Shown here piece by piece: positions 9,904 through 18,045 of a DNA stretch of 41,950 nt. The notes under the pieces are model-generated. The model did not search any database. It worked only from the letters and a program-made list of their open reading frames with translations, and was not told the DNA's origin. The position numbers were made by a program, and so were the translations under genes. Origin of the DNA: Hyphomicrobiales bacterium (GTDB lineage Bacteria > Pseudomonadota > Alphaproteobacteria > Rhizobiales > Rhizobiaceae); contig UCJH01000054.1 of the NCBI GenBank assembly GCA_900472785.1, positions 1 through 41,950 of the forward strand, written 5' to 3'. Positions within the stretch are counted from its first letter, which is position 1. Each line of letters starts with the position of its first letter.

Positions 9904-9924
9904 ATGGAAACCGCCCAGCAATGA
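9904..9924 (+). CDS. six-codon upstream ORF overlapping the HxlR start
   Basis: ATG at 9904 begins a six-residue peptide (METAQQ) whose TGA at 9922-9924 overlaps the regulator's ATG (ATGA, 9921-9924). The regulator's own start has no purine-rich site directly before it. Translation might therefore reach it by coupling from this mini-ORF, which has a short AGG about 10 bases upstream. It could also be chance. Confidence 0.25.
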   Translation: METAQQ

Positions 9925-10304
9925 TCGCACCATCCGAAAACCGCAAAAAGGTCCTGTCCGTAGCCGATTGCCCGAGCCGATTGCTGCTCGATCAGATCGC
10001 CGACAAGTGGTCGGTGCTGGTGATGGCGGCGCTCAACGACGAGCCGCTGCGCTTCAACGAAATCAAGCGCCGGCTCGAGGGCGTCACGCAAAAGGCGCTG
10101 ACCCAATGCCTGCGGAAACTGGAAAGGAACGGGATCGTCGGACGCAAGGTCATCCCGGTTTCGCCGATCGCGGTCGAATACAGCATCACGCCGCTTGGGC
10201 GTACGCTGCAGGAGCCTTTCAAAGTCCTATACCTGTGGACGGTCGATTACCTGCCCGCCGTCGAGCAGGCGCGCAAGGATTTCGATGAAAGGTTCGCGGG
10301 ATGA
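9921..10304 (+). CDS. HxlR-family winged-helix transcriptional regulator
   Basis: A 127-residue protein that is one HxlR domain end to end: ADCPSRLLLDQIADKWSVLV, then RFNEIKRRLEGVTQKALTQC (recognition helix) and LERNGIVGRKVIPVSP (wing). It keeps the N-terminal cysteine (Cys17), the position used for redox sensing in relatives such as QorR and HypR; whether it is reactive here is inference. It diverges from an Old Yellow Enzyme gene and very probably represses it until an electrophile, quinone or oxidant is present. The start at 9921 is the first sensible ATG, although its ribosome site is poor. Confidence 0.88.
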   Translation: MIAPSENRKKVLSVADCPSRLLLDQIADKWSVLVMAALNDEPLRFNEIKRRLEGVTQKALTQCLRKLERNGIVGRKVIPVSPIAVEYSITPLGRTLQEPFKVLYLWTVDYLPAVEQARKDFDERFAG

Positions 10305-10308
10305 GAAC

Positions 10309-10339
10309 CACAGGCCGCAGGCATGACCAGCGGCCTGTG
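10309..10339. terminator. hairpin between convergent HxlR and aldo/keto reductase genes
   Basis: CACAGGCCGC (10309-10318) pairs perfectly with GCGGCCTGTG (10330-10339), 11-nt loop, 5 bases after the HxlR stop. On the plus strand it is followed by TGAAGGATTTT. Confidence 0.65.
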
Positions 10340-10354
10340 TGAAGGATTTTCGGA

Positions 10355-11386
10355 CTATTCGAGTTCGGCCGAAGACGTCCATAGGTTGATATCGGCCTCG
10401 CGGGCATAGAGGTCGATTTCCGCGAGTTCTTCCGCGGTGAACTGGTCGTTCTCCAGCGCGTTGACGCAGTCGACGATCTGCGAGGAGCGGCTGGCGCCGA
10501 TCAGGGCGGAGGTGATCCGTCCGCCACGCAGCACCCAGGCGATGGCCATCTGCGCCAGCGTCTGGCTACGCTTTTCGGCGATGCCGTTGAGCTTGACGAT
10601 ATTCTCGATGATCGACGGCTTGATGAAGTCCTTCTTGAGGAAGTGGTTTTGCGCCGCGCGGCTGTCGGAGGGAATGCCGTTCAGATATTTCGTCGTCAGC
10701 ATGCCCTGCGCCAGGGGCGAGAACACGATCGAGCCGATGCCGAGCTCTTCCAGCGTATCAACGAGACCATCATCCTCGACCCAGCGGTTGAGCATGGAAT
10801 AGCTCGGCTGGTGGATGATGCAGGGCGTGCCAAGATCCTTGAGGATCGCCGCCGCCTCGCGGGTGCGCTGCGAATTGTAGGAGGAAATGCCGACGTAAAG
10901 CGCCCTGCCGGAACGAACGATATGATCGAGCGCGCCACAGGTTTCTTCGAGCGGCGTATCCGGATCGAAACGGTGCGAATAGAAGATATCGACATAGTCG
11001 AGGCCCAACCGCTTCAGGCTCTGATCGCAACTGGCGATGAGGTATTTGCGGCTGCCCCATTCGCCATAGGGACCCGGCCACATGTCATAGCCCGCCTTCG
11101 ACGAGACGATCAGTTCATCGCGAAGGCTTGCGAAATCGGTGCGCAGGATTTCGCCGAAGGCTGTCTCGGCCGAGCCGACAGGCGGGCCGTAATTGTTGGC
11201 GAGGTCGAAATGGGTGATGCCGAGATCGAACGCCGTGCGGCACATATCGACTTTGCGGTCATGCGGCGTGTCATCGCCGAAATTGTGCCAGAGGCCGAGC
11301 GAGATCGCCGGCAATTTCAGCCCGGTCTTGCCGCAGCGATTGTATTTCATCGTGTCGTAGCGATTGCTTGCCGGCTGCCATGTCAT
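10355..11386 (-). CDS. aldo/keto reductase, YghZ/L-glyceraldehyde-3-phosphate reductase type
   Basis: A 343-residue protein of the AKR14-like group. It starts MKYNRCGKTGLKLPAISLGL after a short leader. The catalytic tetrad is visible as Asp and Tyr in THFDLANNYGPP, Lys in IVSSKAGYDMWPG and His in DIFYSHRFDPDTP. The NADPH-binding C-terminus contains SALIGASRSSQIVDCV. The YghZ group reduces small aldehydes such as L-glyceraldehyde 3-phosphate and methylglyoxal. It is read in the same direction as the mannoside operon, but a large palindrome separates the two, so it probably has its own promoter. Its relation to sugar catabolism is by position only. Confidence 0.87.
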   Translation of the reverse strand: MTWQPASNRYDTMKYNRCGKTGLKLPAISLGLWHNFGDDTPHDRKVDMCRTAFDLGITHFDLANNYGPPVGSAETAFGEILRTDFASLRDELIVSSKAGYDMWPGPYGEWGSRKYLIASCDQSLKRLGLDYVDIFYSHRFDPDTPLEETCGALDHIVRSGRALYVGISSYNSQRTREAAAILKDLGTPCIIHQPSYSMLNRWVEDDGLVDTLEELGIGSIVFSPLAQGMLTTKYLNGIPSDSRAAQNHFLKKDFIKPSIIENIVKLNGIAEKRSQTLAQMAIAWVLRGGRITSALIGASRSSQIVDCVNALENDQFTAEELAEIDLYAREADINLWTSSAELE

Positions 11387-11417
11387 GCGTTGCCCTGCCC
11401 TGTTCTTGAAAACGGAA

Positions 11418-11443
11418 TTCCCGAAGCAGCGCTGCTTCGGGAA
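11418..11443 (-). terminator. perfect 26-nt palindrome ending the mannoside operon
   Basis: TTCCCGAAGCAGC (11418-11430) is followed at once by its exact reverse complement (11431-11443). As RNA it gives a stem of about 11 bp with a tetraloop. It lies between the Gfo/Idh gene and the aldo/keto reductase. Confidence 0.6.
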
Positions 11444-11459
11444 AGGATTTGATAAAAGC

Positions 11460-11498
11460 GGTATATTTTATTGTGATGACGGTGCAAGACGTTCTTGC
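11460..11498 (-). promoter_or_regulatory. candidate promoter and small hairpin upstream of the aldo/keto reductase
   Basis: On the minus strand TTGCAC (11487-11482) and TATACC (11465-11460) are separated by 16 bp, a weak sigma-70-like pair. An inverted repeat GCAAGA-CGT-TCTTGC (11484-11498) overlaps the -35 side. It could be an operator or a hairpin just after the Gfo/Idh stop. The palindrome at 11418-11443 would lie in the leader of this transcript. Confidence 0.3.
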
Positions 11499-11517
11499 CG
11501 AACATCCTCAATTTCGC

Positions 11518-12657
11518 CTAGCGCAACAACGCCTTGGCTTCCTCGATGCCTAGGGCCGCCGGCTGCGTGCAGGTGGTTGTCAGCGCAACGAACTGGCCGG
11601 TTTCGCCCGACTGCAGGATCGACACCATGACATCGACGCCGTGCAGTGCCCGTTCCAGCGAGCAACGCGCGTCGCGCCCCTCGAGAATGGCGATCGCCAT
11701 GTCGGCAAGGCCGGCCGTGCGGTAATTGGCCATCATACCCTGCGGATGCTCCTGGTTGGCAACGGCAAACGGGTGATCCCACATCTCGACCGGCTGGATA
11801 TCCTTGTCGCGGCCGCTTGCCGAAACGGTACCGCCGAAGAAGTTCGGATCGGGCACGAACAACGAGCCTTCGGTGCCGTAGAGCTCCATATTGGCGTGGC
11901 GGTGCGACCAGACATCCCAGCTGGCCGACAGCGTGATCGTCGCCCCGTTCTGGAATTCGAGCAGCGCGTGGATATTGGTCGGCGTGCCGACGGGGATCAC
12001 CTCGCCCTTGCGCGGCTCGCTGGTGATGGTGCGCGTCGGATTGGCCATGGATGTCAGCGCTGCGACGCGCTTCACAGGACCGATCAGGTTGACGAGGTTG
12101 GCGATATAGTATGGGCCGAGATCGAGGATCGGGCCGCCGCCGGGCAGGAAGAAGAAATCCGGATTGGGATGCCACATCTCCATGCCCGGGCTCATCACGT
12201 GGCAGGTGCCGGAGGTGACGCGGCCGATCTTTCCCTGATCAACGTAATCGCGCGCCAGCTGATGCGCACCGCCGAGGAAGGTATCCGGTGCGCAGCCGAC
12301 CTTGAGATTGTTGGCGGTGGCAATCCCGCGCAATTGTTCTCCCTGCTCCAGCGACAGCACCAGCGGCTTTTCCGAATAGACGTGTTTGCCGGCTTCCAGG
12401 ATCATCTTGGAGACCGGGAAATGCGCCTCCGGGATCGTCAGGTTGACGACGATGTCGATCTCCGGATTGGCCAGCAGTTCCTCGATGGTCTGCGCTTTGA
12501 CGCCATATTCGGAGGCACGGATTTCGGCTGCTGCCGGGTTGATGTCCGCGCAGGCCAGCACCTTGATGCCCTTGAACAGCGGGGACAGCTTGAAATAGGT
12601 GGTGGAAATGTTGCCGCATCCGATGATGCCGACGCCGAGTTCCTGTGTCATGGTCAT
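11518..12657 (-). CDS. Gfo/Idh/MocA-family NAD(P)-dependent oxidoreductase
   Basis: A 379-residue protein. The Rossmann fold starts VGIIGCGNISTTYF (GxGxxS/T dinucleotide site), followed by ACADINPAAAE. The family's EKPL motif is present in HVYSEKPLVLSLEQGEQL, and the second half has the GGGPILDLGPYYIANLVNLI helix and beta-sheet domain of sugar dehydrogenases. Members oxidise or reduce hydroxyl groups of sugars, inositols or glycosides. It is last in the operon, 9 bp after the TIM-barrel isomerase gene. Such pairs often act on one keto-sugar intermediate. A second ATG two codons in is equally possible. Confidence 0.87.
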   Translation of the reverse strand: MTMTQELGVGIIGCGNISTTYFKLSPLFKGIKVLACADINPAAAEIRASEYGVKAQTIEELLANPEIDIVVNLTIPEAHFPVSKMILEAGKHVYSEKPLVLSLEQGEQLRGIATANNLKVGCAPDTFLGGAHQLARDYVDQGKIGRVTSGTCHVMSPGMEMWHPNPDFFFLPGGGPILDLGPYYIANLVNLIGPVKRVAALTSMANPTRTITSEPRKGEVIPVGTPTNIHALLEFQNGATITLSASWDVWSHRHANMELYGTEGSLFVPDPNFFGGTVSASGRDKDIQPVEMWDHPFAVANQEHPQGMMANYRTAGLADMAIAILEGRDARCSLERALHGVDVMVSILQSGETGQFVALTTTCTQPAALGIEEAKALLR

Positions 12658-12666
12658 GTCTTTCTA

Positions 12667-13428
12667 TCAGTAGGATTGGATCGAGGCGATCGAGCGCTCG
12701 GCCGTTGCCTTGAAATCTTTCGGGTTGTCGTGTTCGACGACATAATATTTGACCGGTGTCGACGCCAGCACCTTGAACAGCTTCGCCCAATCGACGGTAC
12801 CGTGGCCGACGTCGGCCCAGCCGTCCTGATCGACATTTTCGCCGGCAGCGGCGATGTCCTTGACGTGGACGGCCGTAATGCGGCTGCCATATTTCTCGAT
12901 CCAGGCGAAGGGATCGGCGCCGCCGCGGACGACCCAGGCGATATCGGCTTCCCACGACAGATCAGGGCCACCGGCAAAGATGTGGTCCTGCGGCACCGAT
13001 CCGTCCGCAAGCTTGAAGAATTCGAAGTCATGATTGTGCCAGCCGAAATCGAGACCGGCATCGCGATAGGGCTTGCCGGCTTTTTGCAGGCGCTCGCCGA
13101 AGGCTTTCCAGCCGGCCGCATCGGTCGGTCGCTGCTCCGGCAGAAGATAGGGGCAATAGATGGCGCGGATGCCCAGCGCATTGGCGATCTGCAATACGCG
13201 AACCGGATCGGCTTCCAGCATATCGAGGCCGAAATGGGCGGACGGCATGGTCACGCCGTTTGTTTCGAGATCCTGTTTCAGGGCTGCGAGAGCCGCGTCA
13301 TCGAGCGCGGCATAAAGGGCGCCATAGCCTTCGACCTGTTTGTAGCCGGCTGCGCCGACCGTCTTCAGAACATCGGAAAGCGGCGGAAAGTTGCGGGCGC
13401 TGTACAGCTGGAAACTGACGGTTTTCAT
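12667..13428 (-). CDS. sugar phosphate isomerase/epimerase-like TIM-barrel protein
   Basis: A 253-residue AP-endonuclease-2-like TIM barrel (IolE/IolI/Hyi superfamily). It starts MKTVSFQLYSARNFPPLSDV. Metal-binding positions of the fold are visible: Glu in QVEGYGAL, His in MPSAHFGLDML, GWHNHDFEF, the WEADIAWVVRGG strand, ITAVHVKDIA, and a C-terminal Glu-His in YYVVEHDNP. It should bind a divalent metal and isomerise or epimerise a sugar or keto-sugar in the cytoplasm. The exact reaction is unknown. It sits between the GH2 gene and the Gfo/Idh gene and is read with both. Confidence 0.85.
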   Translation of the reverse strand: MKTVSFQLYSARNFPPLSDVLKTVGAAGYKQVEGYGALYAALDDAALAALKQDLETNGVTMPSAHFGLDMLEADPVRVLQIANALGIRAIYCPYLLPEQRPTDAAGWKAFGERLQKAGKPYRDAGLDFGWHNHDFEFFKLADGSVPQDHIFAGGPDLSWEADIAWVVRGGADPFAWIEKYGSRITAVHVKDIAAAGENVDQDGWADVGHGTVDWAKLFKVLASTPVKYYVVEHDNPKDFKATAERSIASIQSY

Positions 13429-13484
13429 GAAATATCTCCTCGTTGGCTGTGTGTTGCCAGGTGGTCGAGTTACCCGTGGTCGGG

Positions 13485-15950
13485 TTACCCATTGCCCTGA
13501 CAGGATTGAAGGTCGAAGGCCAGGAAGCGCGGCGCACGGCCGACAACCGGCTTGTCCCTTGGCGTGAAGCGGATGGTGCGGCTTTCGCCGGCTGTCAGGT
13601 CAAAGGCATTGTCGGAATAGCGGCCTTCAATATCCGCTTCCACCATCACCTGCAGCGCAAGCCCGCTGGCCGATACAGCGACATCAAAGCTTCCGTCGCC
13701 ATTGTCGGTTGCGGCGAGCGAAAGACCGGACGGTTCGAGATCGAGCGCCTTGTAGGTGCCGGTCACATGGTGTCCCTCGCCCTTCATGCCATTCGACGCC
13801 TCGAACGACCAGAAGAGCAGCGTGTCTTTCGGAATGTCGGAGACCGAAACCCGCACCAGCGTATCGGCCCGGTCCGGCGAGCACGTGCCGGCAGCAGCGA
13901 CGAAGGGCTGCCTTTCGCCGTTCAGCGCCACCAGAAATGTCTGCAGCGTGATCGTCACCGGATCGGCGGTGTCGTTGACCATGGAAAAGGCGATGCCGGC
14001 ACCGTCATCCGACGGGATGGCGGCGATGTTGACTGGCTGGAAGAAACGCCGGGCCATATAGTGCATGACCTTCCAGTTGCCGCCGTAGTCGAGGCTTGCC
14101 CATGAAGCGACCGGCCAGGTGTCGTTAAGCTGCCAGTAGAGCGTGCCCATGCAATGCGGTTTCAGCGAGCGCCAGAAATCGACGGCGGTGCGGATCGCCA
14201 GCCCCTGCTGGATCTGGCTGAGATAGACGAAGCTCGCGAAATCCTTGGGGAAACGGAAATAGCGGAACATCGTTGCAGCAATGCGCTCGTTGCCGCCGGC
14301 ATTCTTCTGGTGCGCTTCCATCACCGGGGAAGCGACGTTCAGGTCCTTCTGTTCGGCGAACTGCCGGACGATCGGCATCGAGGTATAGGACTGGAAGCCG
14401 AACTCCGAGCAGAAGCGCGGCCGCACGGTGCGATAGTTGTCGAACGACTTGTTTTCATGCCAGACCGACCAGTAGTGCATGTCACCTGAACCATCGACAT
14501 GCCAGGCATCACCGAAATTGAGCGGACCGACGGAAGGGCTGGATGGCCACCAGATCGCCTCGGGCGCTGCCTTCTTCATCGCCGTCTCGATGGTGCGGTT
14601 CAAGCGGTCATAGGAGACAAGGTAGCGGTCGCGGTCCTTGCGGCTTTCCTCGAACCAGGTCAACGCGCCGACCAGCTCGTTGTCGCCGCACCAGAGCGCG
14701 ATCGACGGATGCGAAGACAAACGCTTGACCTGGTACTCGACTTCGGCAGCGACGGTTTCGAGGAAATCCGGGGTCGACGGATAGAGATTGCAGGCGAACA
14801 TGAAATCCTGCCACACCATCAGCCCGAGCCGGTCGCAGAGATCGTAGAACCAGTCCGGTTCATAGAAACCGCCGCCCCAGATGCGGATCATGTTCATGTT
14901 GGCATCGACCGCCGACTGCAACAGGTCCTCGATGCTCTCCGGCGTAACCCGCGACACCAGTGCATCGGCGGGAATCCAGTTGGCGCCCTTGCAGAAGATT
15001 TCACGGCCGTTGACGCGGAAGGCAAAACGGCTGCCGGCCTCGTCCGCGTCGGTGAGAAGCTCGATCGTCCGGAAACCGATCTGACGGGATACGCTTTGAC
15101 CGGAGATTTCGACGGTGAGAAGTGACAGGGCCTGCGCGCCGCTGCCGGCCGGCCACCAGAGCTTGGGATTTTCGACGGAAAAGACATGGGTGAGTTGCGT
15201 CTCACCGGCATTGATCGCGCAATCCAAGCGCTCGCGCTGGCCGTCGAGCGTAAAATACACGGCGGCGACGCCGGGTTCGCCGGCAAACAAGGTGAGGTTG
15301 ACCTGCAGGTCCACCTCCCCGCTCTTCTGGAAAACCTGGCGTGTGGTGACATGCTCGATGCGAGCACTGTCGATTTTCCTCAGGACGATGGTGCCGTAGA
15401 TGCCAAGCGGCGCAATGGCAATGTTCCAGTCCCAGCCGAAATGGCATTGCGGCTTGCGCAGCATATTGCCGTTGGGGATCGGGGAATTGCCCGTCGAATA
15501 GGGAATGTAGAAAGGTTGGCCCGCCTGACGCTCCGCCCCTGCCGCGATCGACGAATGCAGGACAATGCGCAGGCTATTCTCGCCCGCCCGAAACGCAAAG
15601 CCGACATCGGGCCGATGGCGCAGGAAGCAGTTGTCCGCCTTGAGCACAAGCACGTCGTTGACGAACACGGATGCGATGGTGTCGAGACTTTCGATATCGA
15701 GATACCAGTGCCCCCCAAGATCGGCCGCTTCCATCTGGAAGGTGCGCTCCAGCACCCAGTCCTGGTGCGCCACCCATTGCACCTCGTCCTCGTTGCGCCC
15801 CACATATGGATCCGCGATGATGCCCGCAGCCTGCAGCGCGCTGTGCACATCGCCCGGAACGGCGATGGTCAGCGCATGGCTGTTGTCGCTGGAGGCGAGC
15901 AACCAGTCGCCGGAAAGATCGATGTCGGGGAGCGTGGTGGTGTGTGTCAT
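13485..15950 (-). CDS. glycoside hydrolase family 2 beta-mannosidase-type enzyme
   Basis: An 821-residue protein. The N-terminal jelly roll contains LSGDWLLASSDNSH and AVPGDVHSALQAAGIIADPY, a beta-mannosidase hallmark. The active-site region includes CHFGWDWNI, NMIRIWGGGFYEPDWFYDLC and WQDFMFACNLYP. The acid/base Glu is in WCGDNE (about residue 425) and the nucleophile in FCSEFGFQS (about 516). YWQLNDTWPVASW follows. There is no signal peptide, so it should act in the cytoplasm on imported beta-mannosides or short manno-oligosaccharides. The ATG at 15950 is preferred over a TTG two codons upstream. It follows the transporter genes directly and defines the likely substrate of the operon. A related GH2 activity is possible. 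Confidence 0.87.
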   Translation of the reverse strand: MTHTTTLPDIDLSGDWLLASSDNSHALTIAVPGDVHSALQAAGIIADPYVGRNEDEVQWVAHQDWVLERTFQMEAADLGGHWYLDIESLDTIASVFVNDVLVLKADNCFLRHRPDVGFAFRAGENSLRIVLHSSIAAGAERQAGQPFYIPYSTGNSPIPNGNMLRKPQCHFGWDWNIAIAPLGIYGTIVLRKIDSARIEHVTTRQVFQKSGEVDLQVNLTLFAGEPGVAAVYFTLDGQRERLDCAINAGETQLTHVFSVENPKLWWPAGSGAQALSLLTVEISGQSVSRQIGFRTIELLTDADEAGSRFAFRVNGREIFCKGANWIPADALVSRVTPESIEDLLQSAVDANMNMIRIWGGGFYEPDWFYDLCDRLGLMVWQDFMFACNLYPSTPDFLETVAAEVEYQVKRLSSHPSIALWCGDNELVGALTWFEESRKDRDRYLVSYDRLNRTIETAMKKAAPEAIWWPSSPSVGPLNFGDAWHVDGSGDMHYWSVWHENKSFDNYRTVRPRFCSEFGFQSYTSMPIVRQFAEQKDLNVASPVMEAHQKNAGGNERIAATMFRYFRFPKDFASFVYLSQIQQGLAIRTAVDFWRSLKPHCMGTLYWQLNDTWPVASWASLDYGGNWKVMHYMARRFFQPVNIAAIPSDDGAGIAFSMVNDTADPVTITLQTFLVALNGERQPFVAAAGTCSPDRADTLVRVSVSDIPKDTLLFWSFEASNGMKGEGHHVTGTYKALDLEPSGLSLAATDNGDGSFDVAVSASGLALQVMVEADIEGRYSDNAFDLTAGESRTIRFTPRDKPVVGRAPRFLAFDLQSCQGNG

Positions 15951-15983
15951 GCGCAATATCCAATATGCATCTGAGTGCGGGCC

Positions 15984-16015
15984 TATCCCTCCGCACCTTC
16001 TCCGGCAGAGGGATA
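15984..16015. repeat. candidate REP-like palindromic element between ATPase and GH2 genes
   Basis: TATCCCTC (15984-15991) pairs with GAGGGATA (16008-16015). The loop carries CCTTCTCCGGC. The GGAGAAGGTG core on the minus strand resembles small intergenic repeats common in rhizobial genomes. Only one copy is in the window, so membership of a family is inferred. Confidence 0.4.
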
Positions 16016-16034
16016 AGTCACCCGCAAATACCGT

Positions 16035-17126
16035 CTAGAGCCGGTTCTCCGTCGTCGCATCGAAGATCGATGCAAGGCTCATATCGAAGGACAGGCGAAC
16101 CGGTGTGCCCGGCGCGTACCGACGGGCGCCGGCGATCCGCACCGACATGATCTGGCCGGCGAGTTTCAGCCACAGCAGGTTGTCCGCACCCATCGGTTCC
16201 TCGATATCGACGACGGCGTCGTGAATGTCGGTCCCGGCCGGGGCCTCGTCGACCTTGACATGCTCCGGCCGGACGCCGAGCACAATCTTGCGGCCCGCCT
16301 CGATCGGTCCACGCGCCTTATAGCTGTCGATCGACAGATCGACGCCGTTCACCGACACGACCTTGCGGCCGCCGCGGTCCGCGATCTCGCCGCGGAAGAA
16401 GTTCATCGAGGGCGAGCCGATGAAGCCGGCGACGAAGAGGTTTTCCGGGGTGTTGTAGATCGTCATGGGGTCGGCGAGCTGCTGGATGACGCCGCCTTTC
16501 ATGACGGCGATGCGGTCGGCGAGTGTCAGCGCCTCGATCTGGTCGTGGGTAACGTAGATCATCGTGTTTTTCAAAGACTGATGCAGCCGCTTGATCTCGA
16601 CACGCAGCTCCGAGCGCAGTTTCGCGTCTAGGTTCGAGAGCGGCTCGTCGAAGAGGAAGACATCGACATCCCGGACAAGGGCACGGCCGATCGCCACGCG
16701 CTGGCGCTGGCCGCCGGAGAGTTCCGATGGTTTGCGCTTGAGGAGCGGCTGGATCTGCAGGATTTCGGACGCCCGCGCCACGCGTTTGTCGATCTCCGCC
16801 TGCGGCAGCTTGGCAACCTTGAGGCCGAAGGACAGGTTCCCCTCGACAGTCATTTGCGGATAAAGCGCGTAGGACTGGAACACCATGCCGATGCCACGGT
16901 CCTTTGGCTCCTCCCAGGTGACGTTCTTTTCCTTGATGAAAATCTGCCCTCCGGTGACGTCGAGCAGGCCGGCTATGCAGTTGAGAAGCGTCGACTTGCC
17001 GCAACCGGACGAACCAAGAAGCACGAGGAATTCACCGTCCTTGACATCGAGATTGAGTGTGTCGAGCACCGTGACCGCGCCGAAGCTCAATGACAGATCC
17101 CTGACCGATACGCTGTTGCTGGTCAT
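16035..17126 (-). CDS. carbohydrate ABC transporter ATP-binding protein (UgpC/MalK type)
   Basis: A 363-residue protein. Walker A is GSSGCGKST (38-46), the Q-loop lies in GMVFQSYALYP, the signature is LSGGQRQR, Walker B is DVFLFDEPLSNLDAK, and the switch His is in IYVTHDQIEAL. The C-terminal OB-type regulatory domain of the MalK/UgpC group is present (LGVRPEHVKV, GADNLLWLKL). It powers the two permeases encoded just upstream. AAAGGG lies before the ATG, and the gene begins 4 bp after the preceding stop, so it is in the same operon. Confidence 0.92.
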   Translation of the reverse strand: MTSNSVSVRDLSLSFGAVTVLDTLNLDVKDGEFLVLLGSSGCGKSTLLNCIAGLLDVTGGQIFIKEKNVTWEEPKDRGIGMVFQSYALYPQMTVEGNLSFGLKVAKLPQAEIDKRVARASEILQIQPLLKRKPSELSGGQRQRVAIGRALVRDVDVFLFDEPLSNLDAKLRSELRVEIKRLHQSLKNTMIYVTHDQIEALTLADRIAVMKGGVIQQLADPMTIYNTPENLFVAGFIGSPSMNFFRGEIADRGGRKVVSVNGVDLSIDSYKARGPIEAGRKIVLGVRPEHVKVDEAPAGTDIHDAVVDIEEPMGADNLLWLKLAGQIMSVRIAGARRYAPGTPVRLSFDMSLASIFDATTENRL

Positions 17127-17130
17127 GCAT

Positions 17131-18045
17131 TTACCCTTTCACTGCGCCGGCGGCGATGCCGCGGACGAAAAGCCGGCCGGAGATGAAATAAACGATCAGC
17201 GGAACGGCGCCTGTCAGGATGGTGGCAGCCATGTTGACGTTGTATTCCTTCACGCCCTGGACGGAATTGACGATGTTGTTGAGCTGGACGGTCATCGGAT
17301 AATATTCCGGTCGCGTGAAGACCACGCCGAACAGGAAGTCGTTCCAGATGCCGGTGATCTGCAGGATCATCGCAACGACGAAGATCGGCAGCGCCATCGG
17401 CAGCATGATCTTGAAATAGATCATCCAGAAGCCCGCGCCATCGATGCGCGCCGCCTTGAAGAGCTCCTCCGGCAGTGACGCGAAGTAGTTGCGGAACAGC
17501 AGTGTCAGGATTGGCATGCCGAAGATCGTATGCACGATGATCAAACCGGTGAGCGAGCCATAGAGGCCAAGCTCCCGCAAAACGATGACGATCGGATAGA
17601 TCATGACCTGGTAGGGAATGAAGGCGCCGACGATCAGGATAGTGAAGAAGAGGTCGGCGCCCTTGAACCGCCAGTTCGCCAGCGCGTAGCCGTTGATCGA
17701 GGCGATTGCGATGGAAACGATCGTCGAGGGAATGGTGATGCGCACCGAATTCCAGAACCCGCGCGAAAGACCGTCGCAGTTGAGCCCGGTGCATGCTGTC
17801 GACCAAGCCTTGACCCAGGGCTCGAAAGTGATCTCGACCGGCGGCGAAAAGATGTTTCCGAGCCGGATTTCGGGCATGCCCTTCAGCGAGGTGACGACCA
17901 TGACGTAGAGCGGCAGCAGATAATAGACAGCCGCGAAGATCAGCGCGCCGTAGAGCATGATATTGCGCGGGGCAAGGATCGGCCGGGGCTTCTTGCCCTG
18001 CGGGCCGGGGGCCAGTCTTGCGTTGAGAGCGGTAGTGTCAGCCAC
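17131..18045 (-). CDS. sugar ABC transporter permease (MalG type)
   Basis: A 304-residue inner-membrane protein with six predicted spans. The ATPase-contact EAA loop reads ASLPEELFKAARIDGAGFWM. The N-terminus is a short basic cytoplasmic segment (GPQGKKPRP). It starts at GTG (18045), with GGAGG 8 bases upstream, and overlaps the preceding permease gene by 8 bp. It forms the channel with the MalF-type partner. Confidence 0.91.
   Translation of the reverse strand: MADTTALNARLAPGPQGKKPRPILAPRNIMLYGALIFAAVYYLLPLYVMVVTSLKGMPEIRLGNIFSPPVEITFEPWVKAWSTACTGLNCDGLSRGFWNSVRITIPSTIVSIAIASINGYALANWRFKGADLFFTILIVGAFIPYQVMIYPIVIVLRELGLYGSLTGLIIVHTIFGMPILTLLFRNYFASLPEELFKAARIDGAGFWMIYFKIMLPMALPIFVVAMILQITGIWNDFLFGVVFTRPEYYPMTVQLNNIVNSVQGVKEYNVNMAATILTGAVPLIVYFISGRLFVRGIAAGAVKG

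Noticed and set aside
13459-13490. GTTACCC direct repeat near the GH2 stop
   Set aside because: Two short imperfect copies only; no repeat array or known element.
11641-13500. Plus-strand frame of 619 codons opposite the Gfo/Idh and isomerase genes
   Set aside because: Arg/Asp/Gly-rich antisense artefact spanning two well-identified genes and their gap.
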